Below are positions 58,520 to 64,000 of a DNA stretch of 64,000 nt, one piece after another (position 1 is the stretch's first letter; every line of letters begins with the position of its first letter). The notes below the pieces were generated by a model that was not told where the DNA came from, did not search any database, and saw only the letters and a list, made by a program, of their open reading frames with translations. The position numbers and the translations under genes are program-made. This DNA comes from Marinobacter sp. AC-23 (lineage in GTDB: Bacteria; Pseudomonadota; Gammaproteobacteria; Pseudomonadales; Oleiphilaceae), in contig NZ_MBPP01000015.1 of the NCBI RefSeq assembly GCF_001858325.1, positions 1-64,000 of the forward strand, given 5' to 3'.

Positions 58520-60445
58520 ATGCAGGACACGTATATTTTCAAGGAAATCCCCGCACAGCAGCCAAATACACCGCTGCTGGACCGGATTGACGTACCCGCC
58601 CAGCTGCGGGAGCTGCCGTCTGACCAGCTTACTCAGTTCGCCAGAGAGCTGAGGGCATTTTTGCTATGGTCGGTTGGGCAAACCGGTGGCCATTTCGGCG
58701 CTGGGCTCGGCGTACTCGAGCTTACCGTTGCACTGCACTATGTCTTCAATACACCTGAAGATCGCTTGGTGTGGGACGTTGGCCACCAGGCATACCCGCA
58801 CAAGATTCTCACAGGCCGCCGCAAGCAGATGGGCAGCATCAGGCGCAAGGGTGGCCTGGCCGGCTTCCCAAAGCGAGCAGAAAGCGAATACGACACCTTT
58901 GGTGTGGGGCATTCCAGTACGTCCATCAGCGCGGCTCTGGGCATGGCTGTGGCCGCCCGACAGCAAAACACAGGCCGCAAGAGCATTGCTGTTATCGGTG
59001 ATGGAGCCATGACTGCCGGTATGGCTTTTGAGGCATTGAACCATGCCGGCCACCTGCGCGCCGACATGTTGGTCATTTTGAACGACAACGACATGTCGAT
59101 TTCCCGCAACGTTGGCGGTTTGTCCAATTATTTTGCCAAACTGCTTTCAAGCCGCACCTACAACCAGGTTCGCGATAGCAGTAAGAAGGTGCTTCAGGGC
59201 ACGCCAAACCTGATGGCACTGGCCAAAAAAACAGAAGAACACTTCAAAGGCATGATTGCACCGGGCACGCTGTTTGAAGAACTGGGGTTCAACTACATCG
59301 GCCCCATTGATGGACACGACCTGCCACTGCTCGTCGAAACCCTTGAGAACATCCGCGAATTGGAGGGCCCGCAGTTTCTCCACGTGGTGACAACCAAAGG
59401 CAAGGGCTTCGCTCCGGCGGAAGCTGATCCTATCGGCTACCACGCCATAAACAAGATTGAGCCAGTGCCGGCAAGCAAGCCAGAGCCGGTTAAATCTGCG
59501 CCTGCCAAGCAAAAATACGCGAACGTGTTCGGGCAATGGCTTTGCGATGCCGCAGAACAAGATGAGCGTGTAAGCGGCATTACTCCGGCCATGTGCGAAG
59601 GATCCGACCTGCTGGCATTCTCTGAGCGGTTCCCGGATCGTTACTTCGACGTGGCCATTGCCGAACAGCATGCTGTAACGCTTGCAGCGGGCATGGCCTG
59701 TGATGGCGCCAAACCCGTGGTTGCGATTTACTCCACGTTTTTACAGCGCGGGTACGATCAACTTATACACGACGTGGCTATCCAAAACCTGGATGTACTG
59801 TTCGCCATCGACCGGGCCGGACTGGTAGGTGAAGACGGCCCTACCCACGCAGGCGCTTTTGATATCAGCTATTTGCGCTGCGTCCCGAACATGGTTCTGA
59901 TGACCCCCTCGGATGAAAATGAAACACGCCAGCTACTTCATACTGGCCTGTTGTTTGAAGGGCCGGCAGCCGTGCGGTACCCAAGAGGAACCGGGCCTGG
60001 AGCGAAAATCCAGCAAGAGCTTAAACCTTTGGAGATCGGCAAGGGGCGCAAGGTTCGCGAGGGCAGCAACATAGCCATTCTAAACTTTGGCACACTGCTC
60101 ACTCCGGCACTGGAAGCGGCTCAAAGGCTGGGGGCAACGGTGGTAGATATGCGATTTGTTAAGCCCCTGGATGAAGCCCTGGTTCTCGAACTGGCAGAAC
60201 AGCACGAACTGCTCGTGACGCTGGAAGAGAATTCCGTTGCCGGTGGTGCGGGCAGCGCTGTCACCGAGTGCCTGAACCGACAGGAAGTGTCCATGCCTGT
60301 GCTTCAGCTTGGGCTCCCGGACACATTTATAGATCATGGCAAACACGAAGAGCTTCTTAAGGCCTGCGGCTGGACGCGAGGGCATATTCTCCAGTATCAG
60401 CACTCGAATGGAACGGCTACAGCATCAGAGGCTGAAAGCGGTTAA
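58520..60445 (+). CDS. dxs: 1-deoxy-D-xylulose-5-phosphate synthase
   Basis: 641 residues, full length. [20 protein letters not shown], the TPP-binding [13 protein letters not shown] with [10 protein letters not shown], and [14 protein letters not shown], which holds the catalytic Glu, are present. It opens the MEP isoprenoid pathway from pyruvate and glyceraldehyde-3-P, feeding IspA upstream. Confidence 0.97.
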   Translation: MQDTYIFKEIPAQQPNTPLLDRIDVPAQLRELPSDQLTQFARELRAFLLWSVGQTGGHFGAGLGVLELTVALHYVFNTPEDRLVWDVGHQAYPHKILTGRRKQMGSIRRKGGLAGFPKRAESEYDTFGVGHSSTSISAALGMAVAARQQNTGRKSIAVIGDGAMTAGMAFEALNHAGHLRADMLVILNDNDMSISRNVGGLSNYFAKLLSSRTYNQVRDSSKKVLQGTPNLMALAKKTEEHFKGMIAPGTLFEELGFNYIGPIDGHDLPLLVETLENIRELEGPQFLHVVTTKGKGFAPAEADPIGYHAINKIEPVPASKPEPVKSAPAKQKYANVFGQWLCDAAEQDERVSGITPAMCEGSDLLAFSERFPDRYFDVAIAEQHAVTLAAGMACDGAKPVVAIYSTFLQRGYDQLIHDVAIQNLDVLFAIDRAGLVGEDGPTHAGAFDISYLRCVPNMVLMTPSDENETRQLLHTGLLFEGPAAVRYPRGTGPGAKIQQELKPLEIGKGRKVREGSNIAILNFGTLLTPALEAAQRLGATVVDMRFVKPLDEALVLELAEQHELLVTLEENSVAGGAGSAVTECLNRQEVSMPVLQLGLPDTFIDHGKHEELLKACGWTRGHILQYQHSNGTATASEAESG

Positions 60446-60462
60446 ATAACATAGTCACATAG

Positions 60463-60488
60463 AAAAAGGCCCGCTCAAGCGGGCTTTT
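60463..60488. terminator. Terminator between dxs and ribA
   Basis: Stem GCCCGC / GCGGGC with a TCAA loop, A run before and T4 after. It lies between two converging genes. Confidence 0.8.
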
Positions 60489-60490
60489 AC

Positions 60491-61105
60491 TTAATGCTGG
60501 GGGTCGTCGTCTTGATGGGCCTCAAGCCAGTGGCCGAGCTTACTCTTCTTAGTATTCAGATATTGCTCGTTATGAGGGTTGCGGCCAACATTAAGAGGCA
60601 CCCGCTCAATGATCTCAATGCCATATGAGGTCAGAGCATTTACCTTGCGCGGATTGTTTGTCATCAGGCGCAGGCTTTTGATACCCAGATGCTCCAACAT
60701 ATCCTTACACATGCTGTAATCACGAAGATCCGCTGCAAATCCAAGGCGCTCGTTAGCCTCTACCGTATCCGCCCCCTGATCCTGCAAATTATACGCACGG
60801 ATCTTATTGAGCAAACCAATACCGCGGCCTTCCTGGCGCAGGTACATCAGAATACCGCGCCCTTCACGGGCAATGCTACGTAACGCTTCTTCAAGCTGGT
60901 AACCGCAATCGCACCGCATGCTGTATAGCGCATCGCCAGTCAAACACTCAGAGTGCGTTCGGGCCAGCATGGGCTCGTCACCGTCCAGCGACCCCAGAGT
61001 CAGGGCAATATGCTCCTTTCCCGTGTCTGGCTCTTCAAAGCCGTGCATATCGAATACCCCGAACGGGGTCGGCAATCGGCAGGTCTCGATGTAACGAACA
61101 GCCAC
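60491..61105 (-). CDS. ribA: GTP cyclohydrolase II
   Basis: 204 residues from the GTG at 61105, which has GAGGA 7 bases upstream and matches the usual RibA length; an ATG 15 codons further upstream would add a non-conserved extension. The zinc ligands are in [20 protein letters not shown], and [20 protein letters not shown] is the catalytic Arg/Tyr region. It opens riboflavin synthesis by cleaving GTP. It is a stand-alone RibA without a RibB domain. Confidence 0.94.
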   Translation of the reverse strand: MAVRYIETCRLPTPFGVFDMHGFEEPDTGKEHIALTLGSLDGDEPMLARTHSECLTGDALYSMRCDCGYQLEEALRSIAREGRGILMYLRQEGRGIGLLNKIRAYNLQDQGADTVEANERLGFAADLRDYSMCKDMLEHLGIKSLRLMTNNPRKVNALTSYGIEIIERVPLNVGRNPHNEQYLNTKKSKLGHWLEAHQDDDPQH

Positions 61106-61177
61106 AGTGTTTCCTCGTGGTTCAATAAATCGGGGCACGTATTCTACCATGGGCCGAGGCCCTGTGCAGATACGTTA

Positions 61178-61659
61178 TTACTGGTCGCTGGCCGTCCAGT
61201 GCCCGCTGCGTCCACCTTTTTTTTCCAACAAGCGCACGCCGCCGATTTCCATGCCCTTATCGACAGCTTTACACATGTCGTAAAGGGTAAGCGCTGCCAC
61301 GCTGGCTGCAGTGAGGGCTTCCATTTCAACACCTGTCTGCCCCGATAGTTTGCAACGGGTCAGTATGTGCACCGATGCGCCATCAGCACCTGGCTGAGCT
61401 CCACCTTCACAGACGTAAGATTCAATGCGTGGCACAGGGGGATAAGATCGTGTGTTCGTTTGGCCGCCATAATCCCGGCAATGCGGGCAACCGCCAACAC
61501 ATCACCCTTTGGGTGCTCCCCTTCGGTGATCATCCTGAGGGTTTCCCCTGCCATGTAAATCCTTGCTTCAGCGCGGGCTTCGCGCTCGGTTACGGCTTTG
61601 TCCGTAACGTCCACCATGCGGGCTTCACCCTTGTCATCAAGATGGGTCAATTTACTCAC
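61178..61659 (-). CDS. moaC: Cyclic pyranopterin monophosphate synthase (frameshifted)
   Basis: Two frames join to ~160 residues. The first starts [20 protein letters not shown] and reads through [20 protein letters not shown]. One base is missing at ~61386; the second continues [20 protein letters not shown] with the catalytic [12 protein letters not shown] and [20 protein letters not shown]. It makes cPMP in molybdenum cofactor synthesis. No other moa genes are adjacent. Confidence 0.93.
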
Positions 61660-61768
61660 GGTGTCTCCCGGGGTTCAGGTTCATTAAATGATTAAGTACG
61701 TAACGATATAAATAACGGTCAACGCAGGGGAGCATACCAGAGATGCCCTTCTGGGCGACTGACCATAA

Positions 61769-62752
61769 TCAGCTATTTGGCCACCAATAACGGATGCCGG
61801 CCACGCCCTGGCCGCCCGCATGGTGAACCGCTTCCAGATCAGCTAGCCCCAGCCCGCCTAGCCCAAAAACTGGTATCGGCGCCTGGCAGACCAGCTCGCG
61901 AAATTTCTCCCACCCCAGAGCCGGAGCCCCGGGGTGGGTAGCCGTTTGCTGTAGCGGGCCCAGGGTCACATAATCTGCGCCTATGGCGACAGCGTGGTCT
62001 ATTTCGCGGCCATCGTGGCAAGACACTCCGAGCCAAATCCCATCTGGCACCGGCCTGGCCTTTAGCTTTTCGGCTTCACGCCAAGGTAAATGCAGCCCCG
62101 CTGCATCAGGGTTGTCATCAAACACCGCAACCGAGCCATGCAGCATAAGGCCTGCACCGGCCGCCTCACAAACCTCCAAGGCGGATTCTGCCAGCGAATT
62201 ATAGTCCTCTGCGACCATATCCGGCGCTCGCAGCAGTACCAGCCTGGCGCGCTTACCCTCTGGCAAGTTGGCAAGCGCCTTGTGCAACTGCTGAACGCCA
62301 GCCTGGCCGGTGCACATACTGCCGGTAATGGCCAACAAAAAAGGTAACTTCAACGCCCGGATAATAGGCCGGTTAGCCATAGGAAAGTCTTCATCCCGCA
62401 AGCTGCATGGGCTCACCCAATCTATGGGCTGCCCCTCACGGCCATGGGCCTCACCCTGGGCTTGGTCTGTTCTCCAAACATCCAGAAACACCCGTTTATC
62501 ACCGTAATCATGGCGAATCCCAATCACTGGGTGCAAAGAGTCTAGCGGGATGTGTAACCCGGTTTCCTCCGAAATCTCACGAGCAAGGGCAGCCTGTACC
62601 GTTTCGCCAGGCTCCACCTTGCCCCCCGGAAATTCCAGCAGCCCACCTTGGTGAGCATGATCAGGGCGCCGGGCAATAAGTACTCGCCCACCCCGGGCAA
62701 TCACGCCGACCGCCACATGAACTTCCCGAACATCCGCTTCTATTCTGGCCAT
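61769..62752 (-). CDS. mutT: MutT (Nudix) - ThiE-like fusion protein
   Basis: 327 residues. Residues ~10-130 are a Nudix domain with a perfect box (GGKVEPGETVQAALAREISE then ETGL), as in MutT, which removes 8-oxo-dGTP. Residues ~150-327 form a TIM-barrel like thiamine-phosphate synthase (GLMLHGSVAVFDDNPDAAG, IGADYVTLGPLQQTATHPG, GLGGLGLADLEAVHHAGGQG). Such fusions occur in Pseudomonas-like bacteria. It starts 2 bases after argJ, the usual neighbour. Whether the second domain makes thiamine phosphate is uncertain. Confidence 0.92.
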   Translation of the reverse strand: MARIEADVREVHVAVGVIARGGRVLIARRPDHAHQGGLLEFPGGKVEPGETVQAALAREISEETGLHIPLDSLHPVIGIRHDYGDKRVFLDVWRTDQAQGEAHGREGQPIDWVSPCSLRDEDFPMANRPIIRALKLPFLLAITGSMCTGQAGVQQLHKALANLPEGKRARLVLLRAPDMVAEDYNSLAESALEVCEAAGAGLMLHGSVAVFDDNPDAAGLHLPWREAEKLKARPVPDGIWLGVSCHDGREIDHAVAIGADYVTLGPLQQTATHPGAPALGWEKFRELVCQAPIPVFGLGGLGLADLEAVHHAGGQGVAGIRYWWPNS

Positions 62753-62754
62753 GC

Positions 62755-63972
62755 TTAGCTACGATAATCCGCGTTGATGGTTACGTAGTCGTGGGAAAAA
62801 TCGCAGGTCCATATTGTCTCGCTGACATCTCCCCGCTTAAGGTCAATGGCAATAGTAATCTCTTCTTCATTCATAACCGCCTGCCCACGCTCTTCAGAGT
62901 AGTCCTCAGCGCGGCCACCACCTCTCACAAGGCATACGTCTCCAAGGTAGATTTCCAATATGTCGACGTCTAAATCGGCAACACCGGCCCGGCCAACTGC
63001 CGCCAGAATCCGCCCCCAGTTGGCATCCGATGCAAACAACGCGGTTTTCACCAGAGGTGAGTGCGCGACGGTATAGGCAACATCCAGCGCCTCCTGCTGG
63101 GCGGCAGCACCACTGACGTGAATAGTCACGAACTTGGTTGCACCTTCACCATCACGCACTATTGCGTGGGCGAGATCCAGGTAGACCTCTTTTAGCGCCT
63201 CCCGAAGTATAGGCAGGTGTGGGCTGTCGAACGTGATTTCCGGGCCGGAATACTGGCCGCTAGCAATCAGCGTGCAGGCGTCGTTGGTGGAGGTGTCGCC
63301 ATCAATGGTAATCCGGTTGAAAGACTGCTCCCCCAACTCCGATGCCAGCGCCTGCAGCGCATCTGGCGCTATACGGGCGTCGGTAGCAATAAAGCCCAGC
63401 ATGGTGGCCATGTTAGGGCGGATCATACCTGCGCCCTTACTGATGCCAGAAACAGTCACTGTGTGGCCACCCAGATCAACCCGCGCCGATGCGCCCTTCG
63501 GGCGTGTGTCTGTTGTCATGATGCCGCTGGCCGCTTCTGCCCAACGGCTATCCCCAGTGCCGGCCAGAGCCTCAGGCAAAGCACTTATGATCTTCTGAAC
63601 TGGCAAGGGTTCTCCAATCACCCCCGTTGAAAACGGCAACACTTCGGTGGCGCTCACACCGGCTTGCTGCGCCAAAGCCTGGCAGCAGGCAAGAGCGTCA
63701 TCCATGCCACGCGCGCCTGTGCCCGCATTAGCGTTCCCTGTATTGATCAAAAGGTAACGCGGTGCTTTTTCAGCCAAGTGTTTGCGGCTCAGAGTAACCG
63801 GCGCTGCGCAGAACTGGTTGCGGGTAAACAGGCCAGCAACACGGCTTCCCGGTGCCAGCTCAAACACAACTATGTCCTTGCGCCCCGGCTTTTTAATACC
63901 TGCGCTGGCAATACCCAGCCTCACACCTGCTACCGGGAAAAACTCGGGTAAGGTTCCTGGTCCAACCGCCAT
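62755..63972 (-). CDS. argJ: Bifunctional ornithine acetyltransferase / N-acetylglutamate synthase
   Basis: 405 residues. GMIRPNMATMLGFIATDARI holds the Thr (in MATMLGF) at which the precursor cleaves itself into alpha and beta chains and which then serves as nucleophile. TGNANAGTGARGMDDALACC and DGDTSTNDACTLIASG are conserved. It recycles the acetyl group in arginine synthesis. It is followed by the MutT-ThiE fusion. Upstream, only 28 bases remain in the window. Confidence 0.96.
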   Translation of the reverse strand: MAVGPGTLPEFFPVAGVRLGIASAGIKKPGRKDIVVFELAPGSRVAGLFTRNQFCAAPVTLSRKHLAEKAPRYLLINTGNANAGTGARGMDDALACCQALAQQAGVSATEVLPFSTGVIGEPLPVQKIISALPEALAGTGDSRWAEAASGIMTTDTRPKGASARVDLGGHTVTVSGISKGAGMIRPNMATMLGFIATDARIAPDALQALASELGEQSFNRITIDGDTSTNDACTLIASGQYSGPEITFDSPHLPILREALKEVYLDLAHAIVRDGEGATKFVTIHVSGAAAQQEALDVAYTVAHSPLVKTALFASDANWGRILAAVGRAGVADLDVDILEIYLGDVCLVRGGGRAEDYSEERGQAVMNEEEITIAIDLKRGDVSETIWTCDFSHDYVTINADYRS

Positions 63973-64000
63973 CGCGCTACTCCTTCTGATACTGCGTCTG

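Noticed and set aside
1..64000. CRISPR array or prophage
   Set aside because: No evenly spaced direct repeats and no phage structural genes were seen; apart from the first 2.9 kb the window is housekeeping DNA.

Overview
The window is a stretch of gammaproteobacterial chromosome. Gene content and order fit a Marinobacter-like marine bacterium: the lipB-ybeD-dacA-rlpA-rodA-mrdA-rlmH-rsfS-nadD-proA block, the rpsF-rpsR-DUF2232-rplI-dnaB-alr block, an FNR/ANR regulator behind its own FNR box, an argJ / MutT-ThiE fusion, and many DedA, GGDEF and HDOD membrane or signalling proteins. The genus is an inference from style and was not tested by a search. Most of the window is ordinary housekeeping DNA.

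The accessory part is the first ~2.9 kb. Left to right it holds: the 3' end of an IS110/IS1111-family transposase with a long non-coding tail; a possible half attC site; a two-gene operon on the minus strand encoding a TIR-like (ThsB/DUF1863) protein and a caspase-like (C14) protease; a 370-bp non-coding zone with integron core-like heptamers; a LexA box; and the N-terminal stump of an integron-type tyrosine recombinase, followed by tRNA-Met. The TIR + caspase pair has the layout of a type IV Thoeris anti-phage system. It sits where a first integron cassette would sit, transcribed away from intI, starting just after a GTTRRRY-type core and ending just before an RYYYAAC-type core. My reading is a defence operon carried as a cassette of a decayed chromosomal integron, with an IS1111-attC-like element inserted into or beside its attC.

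The rest, in order: a PACE and an SMR efflux gene; metY; lipA; a Spy/CpxP-like chaperone; a YlqF-type GTPase, fabB and fnr; an RmlD-like reductase; alr, dnaB, rplI, DUF2232, rpsR and rpsF; rlmB and rnr; tRNA-Leu; a large lipoprotein; an acyl-CoA dehydrogenase; ubiX and mpl; pfp; grx; a YqaA-like protein; an ABC1/UbiB-like kinase; a diguanylate cyclase; the lipB-to-proA cell-envelope block; two degenerate GGDEF proteins with a DedA-PAP2 fusion; a LON-domain protein and an HDOD regulator; ilvD; an AI-2E-type permease; a haloalkane-dehalogenase-like hydrolase; a thioesterase; a DEAD-box helicase; folA, thyA, lgt and a TauE permease; an NRDE protein; xseB-ispA-dxs; ribA; moaC; the MutT-ThiE fusion; and argJ.

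A striking technical feature is that 14 otherwise conserved genes carry single-base frameshifts: the PACE gene, rnr, pfp, the yqaA-like gene, the ABC1 gene (three), dacA, rodA, rlmH, proA, the HDOD gene, ilvD, the thioesterase gene, folA and moaC. Nearly all are one-base losses that, when restored, give a family-length protein. Several of these genes are normally essential or central, so I treat most as sequencing/assembly indels and give repaired gene spans.
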